This document shows positions 34,926 through 47,874 of a DNA stretch of 64,000 nt, piece after piece; within the stretch, counting starts at the first letter, position 1; each line of letters starts with the position of its first letter. Below the pieces are notes generated by a model. It searched no databases and was not told where the DNA came from. It saw only the letters and a program-made list of their open reading frames with translations. Location of the stretch: contig VZSE01010018.1 in the NCBI GenBank assembly GCA_013398275.1, positions 2,053,256 through 2,117,255 of the forward strand, given 5' to 3'. Made by a program: the position numbers and the translations under genes. This stretch comes from Promerops cafer (Eukaryota; Chordata; Aves; Passeriformes; Nectariniidae).

Positions 34926-37389
34926 GTAAGGTAGTTGTCTGGCTTGAGTAAGACTGGCACTGATATGCACCAGCCATTGCACCAGAGCCTCATTGAAAGG
35001 ACACAAATACAGAACAGCAGACTAATCCTTTTTCTAAGAGTCACAACAGCCTTGTGTACTGCTTTACTTTCATGGTTGTGGAAAAAGAGAGTGGTGTGCA
35101 CTTTTATTTTCTTGCATGTGGTTAATATACATGTATTATGCTTGTATTGCCTTTATCTGAATGAGTCATCTCAACTAAACTTTATGTCCATGGTTGAGAG
35201 TGATTTATCTGGGTTAATCTGCAGTTTTTCTGGGCAATGCAACAACCTTCCTTTCACTTTTGGTCTCCACACACTTTTTTCACTGGGTCCTTTTTTGATT
35301 CTTCATTTACTGACATCATGATAATCCTGGCAATGGATGTAGAACACTGCAGATATACTGGCAACAGGGATGATTGGGAATGCCCTGATGGCTGGAGAGA
35401 AATATGGGATTGTTGTCATGTTTATAAGATTAGCAGAAACCAAAGCATACTCAAAACATATTCTCCATGAGCTCTTTCTCGACTCTCCAGCTTGGGAAGG
35501 AGAATAAAGCTGTTTATTACTATCACCTTTGCAGGTCTGCCTTGAGACCACGGGGTTGAATTTGCTCAAACTCTGTTTGACTCATTTTTCAAAGCTCCTG
35601 GACAATAAAAGTAGTCTAAGGCTCACTTTTCCCTGACAAAAACCCAGCCTTGTGGTTGCTGCAATATCAAAGCAGATGTGCATGTCTGAGAAAAGGTGAC
35701 TGTCAGTCACATGTATCTTTATGTATATTTCCTGTCGGGGATTTTTGCTTGGCACTACACTGAAATGAACCAAAGAACACAATCCCAAAATTCTCCATCT
35801 CAGCCATTGCAATTAATTTGCTGAGACAAATTTTTTCATTTCCCATGTTAGGAAATAACCATCAGATGGGAATTTGACCATGATAACTTCCCTGTTGCTT
35901 GAAAGGACTTCACTTTAGACTGTGGATAGCATTCAGAGCATGCTAAATCCATGGAAATGGCTGGTTACCTGAAAAGTTACCCAAGAAAGATGTTCTGTCT
36001 GGACCAGGAAGGGGATTCCATGGTAGCCTGTCATCAGGAGAGATGGAGACATGGCTTGAAAGTGCCTCTGGTATTCTGTCCTGGGCTGAGGATCATTGGC
36101 TGCTATTCTATATCACTGCTTGTCCAGCAAATCTTGCACTTTCAGAGAGTATTTCCATCTCCACCTTTTCAAAAAGCCTAGTGCACTTAGTTTGCACAAC
36201 TGAAGGGGATTTATTCCATAAATTCCTTGAACCCGCAGATTTGCCTGTGTCAGCTGAGCCTTTTATTGGGAGGAGAATTTTTCATGGGTAGAATATTTAA
36301 TAAAGTAGGGTTGACACTGTGTTGAGCTAAGTTGTTTGAGAGCTGCTGTTGAGGCTGACATCCCTGTGGGAGGACATCTTTGTGAGCTGGGACACAGGGA
36401 GCAGTGGACCCATGTAGCTGTTCAGCTCTATGCTGAGTAATGTTCTTTTGTCCAAATGTTAACTTTTGATCCTTAGGCTAGATTTTTTCCAACAGTATAT
36501 ATTTTACCATATTCACTTCTAATTTCTTCAGCTCTACTGCCCAAATATATATTTCTGTGTCGTGTATTGTAAAGAACTAAGCTCAGATCACCTAAATCAT
36601 GTATTGCACTTGTGTCTCGTCACATCCTGGATAGGAAAGCAGTGTCTGAAAATTCCCAGCCTCTGCTGTTTACAGCCCACACACACTTGGAGATGAGACT
36701 GCAGGCTCGGGTCCATCTGAGGTACCACAGCTGGCAGTTTGGCTACCACCCTAGGGAGATTTTCTGCTTGAGAAAGTGCTTTTTCTCTTTAAGACAGCAT
36801 TTACTCAGGATGTGATTTGTGAAGTACGTGATTCCTGTGGTGATAAAGGCATTTTTGTGAGTGATTATCATTAAATATTGCAAAGTCTATCGCTCTTCTT
36901 AAATGTTTATCTTCTGATACAGGAAGAATTTAGAGGTATTTTTATCATTATTTTGGTTTTGAATTATAGCTGTAACAGAATGGCCAAAACATAAATTTTA
37001 GTGATGAGTCTAAAAACCAAACTCATACGTGGTGTAACATTTTGAAGCAATCCTGCTTTTTTTCCCCAAAATATCTTGGTCATTTAGGAGCCAGCATGCT
37101 GTTGATTTACAACATCTGGGCAAGTTTTGAAAGAGGAACCTCAGGTGCAAAGGCATTTTTACAGCTTTTTGACCCAATGACAGGATGTTAAATATATAAA
37201 GTGGTTGGAGCTGCCTCTAGGTTGTGCTTCTGCACGTGAGACACTTGAACACGGAATGCCAATACATTCTTAGCCACTTTTATGAGATAATAGCACCTTA
37301 ATTTCTCTCCTCTGGCTGTTGTAAAGAAAGGCAATATAAACAATGTAGCCAGAGAAAACAGGCGCAGCTTGCACACCTGATAGTCCTGC

Positions 37390-37690
37390 TGATGCTGCTG
37401 CCAGCCATGCAGGTGCTCCAAGGGGGCACAGGGCTCCTTTCCTCCCCTTGCCCTGCACTGTGGGAGGAGCTGTCTGCCGTGGGAGACAGTGCTGTCCCCA
37501 GCCTCCTGTTTTTAGGGCAGTGCTGTCAGGGAATGCTGCCAGGCACTGCTGCCTCCGTCCTTAGCACCAGCAGGCACCGTCCTGCCAGGGGCACCAGGGA
37601 GCCCTCATGCACTGTTGGGGCAGGGGTGGCTCTCCCACCCCGCCAAGGACAGGGACGTGCAGTGTCGTGCCCAAAAGGAAGGAATTGAGC
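37390..37690. other. GC-rich patch
   Basis: G+C-rich, with repeated GGCAGTGCTG/GGCACTGCTG/CCTGCCAGGGGCACC words and moderate CpG at the right end. No gene, promoter core or known repeat was recognised. A second, shorter GC-rich stretch follows at 37830-37990. Confidence 0.5.
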
Positions 37691-37999
37691 GTAGCATTGA
37701 GTCAGTTCGGGGTTTTTTGGCTAAAAATGACCAAGTGTTGGTCTGTGGCAGTAAACAGGCAGTCTGCCTAATGAATGTACTATTTATTAGCCGTGTGAGC
37801 TGCTGGAAATACCAAAGCGGATAAGGGCTGTGATTCAAGGCCACGGGGCTGGGCCCACACAGCTCCCTCAGCCCGGAGCCAAGGACGTGGGAATCCTCAC
37901 CAAGGGGCGACCCTGGGAGTCCGGAGAGAGTGTCAGGCTGTGCTTATCTCCGGGCAGGAGGAGGGTTGTGCTAAGGATCCTTCTCACACTCGAGGAGCG

Positions 38000-38175
38000 G
38001 CTGTTGTTTGTTGTTGTGTAATTTGATTTGACTCTAATTTAATGACAGTTCTTAGCAGGCAACATGATTTGCAAGGCTGATTTCAATTTTTATTGATTGG
38101 GCCTTTAATTTACTTGGACTTGCACTCGGAAGCTTCATCGGAGATTTAATGAAAGGCTGCAAAAACCAGCTTGGT
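38000..38175. promoter_or_regulatory. Possible conserved element or exon
   Basis: A stretch of high local complexity with ATTTGATTTGACTCTAATTT and a TTTATTGATTGGGCC CCAAT-box/homeodomain mix. A donor GCTTG|GTAAGG lies at 38173/38174 and a possible acceptor AG at 38047-38048. It follows directly on a GC-rich patch. Reading it as an exon of about 125 nt or as a regulatory element are both open. Confidence 0.25.
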
Positions 38176-41100
38176 AAGGAATTTTTTGATGGAACTTGAA
38201 CTCAAATGCTTCAATAACAAGTCATTCAGGTGCAGTGTGAAAATATTTTAGGAAAGAAAATTCTTAGTTAAACTTCACTTTTTTAAGTAGTGGATTGGCA
38301 AATCCATTATTTAAAACCCACATTTCTTGTGGATTTTTTCCTCCAAATTCTCACACTCAATATCTATTCAAAGGTAAATTAAAGATTTCATTTTTAGAAT
38401 TTTGCATATTGGGCTTTTAAAGGGGCCATCTTGGAGATTATAACTTCAAAACTTTCACTGAAAATAACTAACTTATAACTTCTGGAAATCTATTATTTTA
38501 TTCATTAGTAAGAAATTTACCAAATGCAGAACAAATTCTGTAAAAGCAGCTGCGACAGTCTCCTACTTATTTTCATGATGCAGGTATTTTTCAAGTAAAG
38601 CAAAGCATAAAAAATAGATTATATTATTTTCATATCTATCAGTAATTTTGTAAAGACAAGCTTTCTTTCTTTTTAATATTTATAAATTAATATGAATAAA
38701 TTTTAGAAATGAATGCTCCAAACAGAGAGGAGCTAGGAAGAGGTTAATTAATGGTAATTTTTGTTACCTTTTGCAAAACCAAACATTTGCACTTGAACTA
38801 ATGAATGAAAAAAGCAACAAGAGACACAGAGTGTATCTGTATGGGAGGAAGGAAGGAATAGGGAGGATGAATTATTATGTGATAAGAAGTGTAAGAGGAT
38901 GTAAGAGAAGGAAGGAAATTCAAGCTGCACATGGAATAGGAGAGTGGCTACAAGGAATGGAACTGCAGTCACTGCTCATTGGCACTTAGAGGGGCTCTGA
39001 CCATGTAGGCACAAGAGTTCAGGAAGGTGCTTAAAAAAGGAACTTGAAAGATGTGGGGAAAGGACATGAGGATTTTGTAGCTTCACATTGTTGTGCTTCA
39101 TCCACCTTGGTGCATCTTGGTAACTGTGAAATATTAAAAGAAGGGAAGATTTACTGGAAAAGCTTAATATTTGTCAATAAACAGAATATTCCTTCCTGGG
39201 AATAAGTTTTTGTGTTTCCTGGCCAATTCCTATTTATTTTATAAGCAGAAAACCCCATTATAATATATAAATTTGTAGGGCAGTAACTATGAAAAGTAGT
39301 ATCTGCGGGTAGTACACATTTCAGACATATTGAAACCATCTCAAAATTATCCCCCACTACTGAGAATTAGAAAACTAAAAATATAAATCTAAAGATAAAC
39401 TGAAAATCCAGAGTGAAGGCACACAGACAGCCATAACTCTGACTAATACAGCCAATATAGCAATGATGCTGGTTAGTTCAGTTTAGTCTAAGACAACAAA
39501 CACTAAATGTGATTATATTATGGCCATATTATAACTGCACAGTGTCATCATAAGGGAGAATTAACTCATGTGTGTGCCCTTCCCTTGGCGTCCGCTCAGT
39601 TTATTTGCGTAAATGAGAAATATAAAACTCCCAAAAGCCTGAATCAAAAAGAATAAGATAACCCCAGCTTTTATATGAACTGTAATTAATTTGCAGCCCG
39701 TTACCACAAGACTTAATTTAGGGAAATTCCTAGTTAGAATCAAGAATGTTAAACATTTGTGTGAATAAGAACAGTATGTGCAGTGGTGCTAGAAGTAGCA
39801 ATATTTCTGATTCAAACCATGCACTCAAGAGTTGTTGAGGTTCCAGAACTTCTTTCCCTTTAAAATTATGAGAGAATGAAGATTATTGACTGCTGATCAC
39901 TTCCAGACAGAGAACAGTGGTCTATTAGCCCTTTTCAGAGTGTAACAGCAGTTTCACATGACACAAATTAATGGAATATCTCATTAATTCCCTAAATGTC
40001 ACTAAACTGGTCAAGTCGTTATAAGTTTCCATCTCCTTGAAGTAAATTTAGCTGCGTCCAATTTTTCAGTTCTGTGAAAACATCTGCAGAATATGGAATC
40101 TGTTAAAACAGCAGGGTGTACATTGGGAGATACCATGATCTTAACCTGAGCTATTTTTATGAAGGAGATCAGCTTCTTCATCATCCAAAAAGAGCTTGAA
40201 GATCTACATTCAAGCTTGTTTTAAGGAGAATTTGTGCCTCTCTATTCTATACATGAACATTAATTTCTCTATCCAATAAAAGAAGGAAATGTGAATATTT
40301 ATGGTATGAGATAAGAAATCATATTATTAGGTATTTTCAAATTTGTGTTTTGCATTACAAGGTTATTTGCTTATTAAGTGAAATGGGTAACCAATAAAAC
40401 AGGATTTTTCTATGGTTGTGAAATGGTGATTTGTTCTTTGCCTTAATCTTCATGTAAGGTATCCTCAAAGCTTTTGTTTTAAACAAAAAGTAGCATAACA
40501 CAAAGTGAAGTGAATCATATTCATAGGCACTTTTGTGAGGGGAAAAAAAACAACAAATAAACCACCCCCCAAGTATATTTTCTCCTAAAAGACAATTCTA
40601 ATTTACTAGATAGTAATTTCTCATTGGAGAGAATTACAGTAATTTTACAATGTTTTTAATGTTGCATTAGAGGATTCTACTGACTTGTCTGATCATCATC
40701 AGTTCTTTCTCTTCTCTCTATTTCATAGAACTACAATATACCAGTCAGGCCTCAATTTTTCAGTGCATTTTATGTACTGCATCTCCATCTCATATTTGAT
40801 GCTACGTTTTTAAGACCTGATAGTAAATTTCTCCCTGAGTGAAGTCTTGAGTGAAGATTTATTTCAGAACTAGTGATCATGAAAACAGGATCCCTGCATA
40901 AAGAAAAGTGTTTACTTATGTAAGTCTATAGTTCAATTAACACATATTAAATTAGGAAATACTGAGAAAGTCAGATTCTCAAAATGTATTGAGTACATTG
41001 CTTTCATTTATGTAATTTTTCGCTCACAGCTTTTCTGTTGGAGTGTGAGTAGATCCTCAATAATACCTTAAAATACCTTAAAAACCAGAAAACCTCACTA

Positions 41101-41450
41101 TGAGAAGACATAAATGAAATCCTTGCTGATGTTAAAATATTCAAATAAATTCGGTCCCAGTCACTTTCACCAGTAGGGTCCATAGCATGGTACTGGAAAT
41201 ACTGAAAATGTAACTATCTTTGTGATGTGCAATAACATTTGAAAATACTTGTTCTGAAAAATTCTGTACAGCTTCAGAGCTACAGAAGACTTCAGAAGCT
41301 TTAAAGCTGCTTTATACTTTAAATCCGTGGATTGAAGCAAATGTGTATAAATATATTTGACAACTACTTAGGATGTTCATTAATGAGAACATGCACATTG
41401 AGTTCTAACTCTGTGAATGTAAGGGAGCGAGAACATCTCCTAACATATAG

Positions 41451-41528
41451 ATGTGGGGGGTTTTGTTTCGTTTTTTGATTGTTTGGGGGTTTTTGTTGTT
41501 TTGTTTTGTTTTTTTGTTTGGTTTGTGG
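41451..41528. repeat. T/G-only low-complexity tract
   Basis: G6, then T-rich sequence with GTTTT/GTTT units, nearly devoid of C and A. Opposite strand type to 12.6 and 22.1 kb. Confidence 0.82.
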
Positions 41529-44500
41529 TCCTAGTTTATCTTTCACAACCTCGGTCTTGAAGATTTGATAAAGAATCTAAAAAAGTTTTTTAAAAAATGG
41601 TGATAAGTGATCTAACCAAGAAGTTACAAGGATGCAAATTCATGTAATTTATACTAAATTTTAGAATCTTCATGTTTCTTATGAATTTAAAGCTATTTAA
41701 TAAAAAACACTGTGTTTATTCCAGGATGAAATTTCCATGAATATAGTTTCACCAGTTATTCATTACTATGTTCTTATAAAATTTTCTTCATTTATTCTTA
41801 AATAAGAACAAGGTAAATGATAAATGATTGAGGGAACATGGTGAATTCTTGTGCTTTCATTAGTTCTAAGAGCTTTTCTATAAACCTGGAGGTAGGAGCT
41901 TCTCCAGATATCAAAAAACAGTTGCATGTAGACAGACAATTGTTCTGTGCTTCATGGAAATAGTTAAGTGAAGACTAAATATTTAGTTATTGAGCATTAT
42001 TGAGGGAAAAAATTAAAGTATAGAAAGTATACAAATGAAGTCTTAACAATGTCAAGTTCTTACAGGGACAAAATAATTGTTCAATTTAATTTTAAATAAA
42101 ATGTAAATGGAAAAAAAATACTTACAAAAAAACCAACAAGCTGCAAAGAGAAACAGGCCTTGTTGCTAGCAGTAGGAGTAGTCAAGGGGAAAAGAGAAAT
42201 GAATCATTAATGATCATCTATTAGACAAAGAAAATTATCCCATGATACTCGGCTCAGTAATCCTAAAAGTCCTTGTACTTATGTGTCTTAGCATCTTCAG
42301 AATAACATAGTCCAAGAAGTGTAAATATTAGTGTTCATTTGAAGCTCCACAAAACCAGTTCAAAGTAATTCAACAGAAGAACGTGAAGAAAAAGGGAACA
42401 AATATAAAATGGAAAGCATAATGTGTCATCTTCAAAATTGTTCACCAGTTGCCAACTAGTTGTCTGAACTGTTGCCTTTTTGCTAATCTATATATTTTGT
42501 GGGATAAAATCTAATATCTAAAGGTAAGCCAGCTTTATATACAGCAGTTCAATGGCATCCAGTTAAAAATATTACTATCATCAGTATATGAAAAAAAGTA
42601 AACCTATTTACTGCAAGGACTACAAGCCACAGCATTTTGAAAAATTCAACATATTCACAATTTTCAGTAGAATAAATATGATGCACCTTTAAGTGATACA
42701 CATCCATGAATAAGACATTGCAATTACATTCATCAAGTGTTAGGGAATGGTTAGAAAAACAGGCTAATACACAGTCTTTCAGAAGTCCTTCCTCTTCCAT
42801 GATAACCTCACTGAAGTCTTTATGGGCATTTGTACTCAGGAAAGCATTCGGATTTGCAAAGGTCCTTGCATCTCTTTTCATTCATATACCTCCATTTAAT
42901 AATTTTCCACAGACAGCTTCTAACAAACAGGATGTACCTAGGAGTGTGACATCCTTTTGTGACATGATACCCATGGTGAAAAGCAGCAGCTCGGGACAAT
43001 TTGTTTGTCCAAATTCATGCTAGATGTCATTGTCAGTGTTGGGATCAAGGGATGAGCCCTCTGGTTTGCCAAAATGATGACTAGTCCAAAGCACATATTT
43101 ATGAAAGTGCTTTCTGGGCAGTACATTAAAGGCCTAGTGCCTGTGTTCTGAGTTAAACAGCACCATCTCACAGTTTGAAGGCTATGTATCACGTTGGAAT
43201 GTGTTTTCTCTATCAGTGTGATGTTTTCACATTGTGTTTTATAATGTAGTAATTACACAGCTTGCCCCACAGTTCTTCTTGAAATTAATGCATCTCTTGT
43301 ATTTAATAATAACACACATTTAATAAGACTATTTCGTTGTCATAAATATTAAAAGCTACATAATATATGCACATATAAAGTCTGCAGTAATGAAGGTGTT
43401 TAAAATAAACAACACCAGATGAAATTCAAGTGCTGAAGCTCAGTGGATCCTGAAAGTAAAAGTAGCTGTACAAATAAAACTAAAATAGCTTTTGTTGATC
43501 TTCATTGTCTAAGAGGAGAGGAATATGGCATATGAACAAGGAGGGTGAACAGTGATGGGAAGTTCAAACTTTTTAGTGTAAATAATCTGAACCATTGTCT
43601 TTCCATTAAGGAAGCTGAAGAAATGCCCTTGCCAACAGCATTTAACTTCACCTGTTCTGTATCCTCTGTGCCCTGGCCCTTTTTCTATGGAAAGGACCAC
43701 AAGACCTGCCAGACATGGCCCTAAGAGCTCCAGGTCCATCTAGGGAAGAACTCTGATGTGGAGGGAAGCAAGAACATGGCCATTAGGCTGTTTTCCAGGC
43801 AAACCCTGAGGTTGCAAGGAACTCTGAGTGTGCCAGTGCTGGAGCTCATGGGCAGCTGAGCATTCCCTGCTCAGACCTAGGCAGACTCAAAGGGACAACA
43901 GCATTATGTGAGGAGATGCAGAGCAGCCCAGGATAAAGGAGGTTCAAAATTAGATTAAATCCATTTTACTTCCACTTGCCACAAGGCATGAATGGTATGT
44001 TCTGCACCTTAGGAATGAGAAGTTTAAAGTATTTATGTGAGCATTGTTCTCTAAACTCTTAAAAGGATGTGGTAAAAAGCCCTACGTAATCTCAAATTGC
44101 AATATTCAGATACGAATTTTAAGAATCTCACAGCTGTGGGGGTAATTTTGACACCTGAGTGGGAAAGGGTTTAGCTGGAAAATTCTCAGTTGAAGACTAT
44201 AAAAGTAGAAGTTCAGAAAGGTTAAGATCAAAAAGTGCCTAGGAGTGTGGATTTTTATTCTGATCTGGGTGACTTTGCTTCTTATATTTGGATGCTAATG
44301 TAATTAAAAGGTCTCAATCTCTCTGGTCTGTGAAAGTGACAATACCTCTCCCTTCTTGCATTAAAGAAATGTACTTTTTGGAATAATGTGATAAAGTATA
44401 TAAATATTTCTTATTTATATGTGGCCACATTTTAGTTTCTCTATTGACAAAATGAAGAGTAAAGACTCTTGAGTACTGAAGAATTGAATAGTACTGTGAA

Positions 44501-45879
44501 AAGTTTTCAGAAAACTGTTACAGATTAATCTAGTGAAATATATTTCTGCACAATAGGAAGAAATAGAGACAAGAAATTAGAGAAGGCTCTATTTAGAGTA
44601 AGATGATGAAATGCTAATAGCATTGTTACCAGGTCTTTTTTTTGAAAAAATATTAATTTTTCACAATTCTATTAGCTCTATTATTTGTGTCTTTTCTTTT
44701 TTAAACCAGTTATTAGAAAAGAAGGGAAAAATGAATCAGTCAACATAATATTTGGACTTCAAGAATTTTCTCCACAGGAGCAGCTGTTAAGGAAGTTAAG
44801 TAGTCACTGGGGGAGAGGAAAATCCTCATCATGGAGTGAAAATGGCTGGATGACAAAGTCTAGAGTAAAAATATTTAATCATACTCCTCTGTGACTGAAA
44901 GATTAGAGTGAGCTGCTCCACTGCTTCATGTTATTATATTTATTATTTAATACATGGAAATAATGTAAAGAAAGTTAGGCAATGAGATGGCAGCACCTGC
45001 AAATGTCACAATTAGCTGGGTTACTCAAATCCAAAACACACTATGAGGGGAACTTCAAAAGGGACCCCTGAGATCTACAGCAGTGGATGACACAGTGTCA
45101 AACAAAATTCAACAGTATGAAAGCTAGCAGGCATTGAAAGAAGTTATTTGAACTATTTATGACCTCTCTTGGGTTCTAAATTAATTTAGAAATACCAGAA
45201 AAAGAGATCAAGTCATTCTGGACAATTAAATAAAACCTGTGATCTCTGTTAAGATTTCATCAGCCTTTCCCCTCTCCTTATAAATTCTCCAGATAAAAGG
45301 ATCCCCTCACCACAAAACAAGAATCAATGGCAACATGATCGTGTCTGTGCAATAAACTACATCCAGTAGAGCTGATGGCATATAATGCAGCATCATCTCT
45401 TATTCTGACTGCTGTGATAGAGAAGAAATAAGCAACAAGAGGAAGAAAATAACCTATTTCTTAATAAATGTGTTGTGGCTCTTTCTAAAGTAGAATGAGT
45501 GAAGATTTGGCAAAAGTGATGAGACACAAATTTTAGGTATGCAGAAATAACACTTTTTTTTTCATTAAATAAATAACTAAATGCTAGTCAATGCAAAAAG
45601 GTTGCAAACTTGTAGGTGCTTACATTTGGGAAGGCAATTTAGATGTATAAAGTCAAACCAAGATAAAAGTGCTTTTAGTATCAACCATTACAGGGTGCTG
45701 AGCATCCCATAGAGGCTCTTCTTCTTTCTCAGAAATCCAGAGAGGGGAGGTTTCAGTGAAGGTCTTAATTGAGCACCTCTGTCTCACTGTTCCCTCTGTG
45801 GGGCAAGATTTACCCTGTCTTTGCCACTGTTGAAAGAGCTGAGGGGTTCCTCTGGACAGCCCTTGTTCCTTGCTTACAG

Positions 45880-45984
45880 TTTAGTTATTACTTAGCACAG
45901 CTAAGGTTTACAGTTATCCCTGTAATTAGCTCGACTGCATCCTCTGCATCTGCTGGGCTACATGTGTCTCTCTCCAGTCCAAAG
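45880..45984 (+). other. Candidate 105-nt exon
   Basis: The acceptor is CCCTTGTTCCTTGCTTACAG (AG at 45878-45879) and the donor is CCAAAG|GTAAGG at 45984/45985. The donor is strong and the acceptor moderate. It lies 400 bp upstream of the CR1 fragment at 46.4 kb. Confidence 0.3.
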
Positions 45985-46374
45985 GTAAGGTTATTAGTAA
46001 ATCTCATATGCTGTAAAAGAATTAACTACACAGTTGTACAAGAACCGTGCCAGGGTTAGCATGGACAGTCACACACCCCCAGCAGGGATCTTTACACAGT
46101 GTACCTCCAAGTAGAACACGTGGGAGGAGAGGAAGGAAAAAGTAAAATGAGCATCCTCTTTTTTTTCAGTATTATGTACAGAACTGATTAAAATAGATTT
46201 CAAGGAGAAAAGTTCATTGTGCAGTTGTTCTAACAACTGTGCTTTTAAAAATACTTGGAAGAGAGAGGATTTGCAGAAATCCATTAAAAAGTGCTCATTA
46301 AGGTGGCCGTGATTCATTCTGCTGATGGAACTTCTGGTGCCAAAGATTCCACAGGGGCAGAGGCAGGAGGTCAG

Positions 46375-46551
46375 ATGCTGCCCAGGGGAGGGGTTGAGTC
46401 ACTATTCCTGGAGGTATTTACAAGATATGGAGATGTGGCACTGAGGGACATGCTTTAGTGGTGGACTTGGCAGTGCTGAGTTAACAGTTGGGCCTGGTGA
46501 TCTTAAAGATCTTTTAAAACCTAAATAATTCTCTGATTCTATGATTCTATC
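46375..46551 (+). mobile_element. CR1 LINE 3' fragment
   Basis: GATGTGGCACTGAGGGACAT, GGTGGACTTGGCAGTGCTG and CTCTGATTCTATGATTCTAT are typical of another CR1 3' UTR subfamily. About 175 bp, 5'-truncated, plus strand. This is the only CR1 copy recognised to the right of 17.6 kb. Confidence 0.92.
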
Positions 46552-47829
46552 CTCTTTTACTAAATTGGTTTGAACTTCATATGAGTTGAGCATGCTGACA
46601 TATATCCACTGTTCAGCATAAAGAAAAGGTCCAGATTTTACCTACGGTTACAATGCTGTCTCATATTTTCAGGTTGTTCCATATCACAATTGCAGCAAAG
46701 AATCTCAGAAAAACCCAATCAAAGAAATTAATTGAAGTCTTTTCATAGTTACCCTTAACTCCAAGGCAAATCCATGCAGCACTCTATTCTTCTTTTCTTC
46801 TTTCTGGTAGTTTTGTCTTCTCCTATGTTCTTTTATATACTTGAAAACTCCTCTAAATTACTAAATATTTTTCAGTATCACAAGGTTTCATCATTTATTT
46901 GTCATTGAATAGTCCTCCTAATCTGTAATTACTTCATGTTCTCTTCTACAGTTTACAATATTTTCATACTCTCATAGAAACCTCAATTCTCTGGAAGGGC
47001 AGGTTGCAGAATTCTCACTGTGATGTTGCTGTTGTGATCTTCTTTCAGTCCCTGTCAAGGCAGATGAAACCATGAACTGCTGCCATGCTCTGAAAGTCCT
47101 CCTGTATTGATTCTCACCACTGATGTCGCTCTTTGATTTCCTTATTTTCGTGTGAAAGTCCATCAGAACTAAAGCTAGAAGTGCTCCATGTTGCTTTCTG
47201 CCAGTGAAGGATCAGTCCCTGCTCATGTTTGGTGTAAGCTAGTTTTGTACATGTTTGCCATTATCTTGAAGTAGTGTTTCATTGTGAAAAAGAATTCCTT
47301 CTTACACAAATGGAAATTCTTATTTCTATCTCACTTCTACATAGGACTCCTCATGGAAAAACTCTGCACTTTTTCTATGGAGGTATTGCCTGAAAAATAC
47401 TTGTAGGCTGTTGTGCAAGTGCTTAAAACATTCAGCTCTCTTGACAGTTCGTCTCCAGACTATGTTTGCCTAATCAAAACTTTTTTTTTTAGTTTTCTTT
47501 TTTCTTTTTTTTCTGAAATCCTTCCACATTATCAAAGTGTTTCTGATAACAGGATGGCAAGAATGGGAGGAGCTAAAAAAAATTCATTTGACTGGTACAT
47601 CTCATTTTAGGCTAATTTTGTCTGTACCCCGGTAGCAATGGTAAATGAGAAAATATTCTCCTACACTTTGTTTGCATATAAGTTACATCAGTGGAGAAAA
47701 TTCATGTAGGAAAAATGTGTAGTGCAAGCTTGCTGTTCAATGCCAATTTGGGTAATTTCTGACTGTAGTCCTGAAGCAGAGGAGTCAGATGACCTTAATG
47801 AATTACAGAACGGGGTTTATATGAAAAAA

Positions 47830-47874
47830 CCCTTTACTTGAGATCCCTTTGCTCGAGATCCCTTTACCTGATTT
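47830..47874. repeat. Three 15-bp tandem units
   Basis: CCCTTTACTTGAGAT, CCCTTTGCTCGAGAT and CCCTTTACCTGATTT follow without gaps. Units 1 and 2 differ at two positions; unit 3 has decayed at its end. Confidence 0.85.

Larger units (their letters stand above)
30436..46374. other. Non-coding DNA downstream of let-7c
   Basis: Apart from the splice candidates at 30.74, 32.98, 34.75 and 45.88 kb, the T/A tracts at 31.3 kb, the GC-rich patch at 37.4 kb, the mixed block at 38.0 kb and the T/G tract at 41.5 kb, this is unrecognised AT-rich DNA. No miR-125b hairpin was found. Confidence 0.6.
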
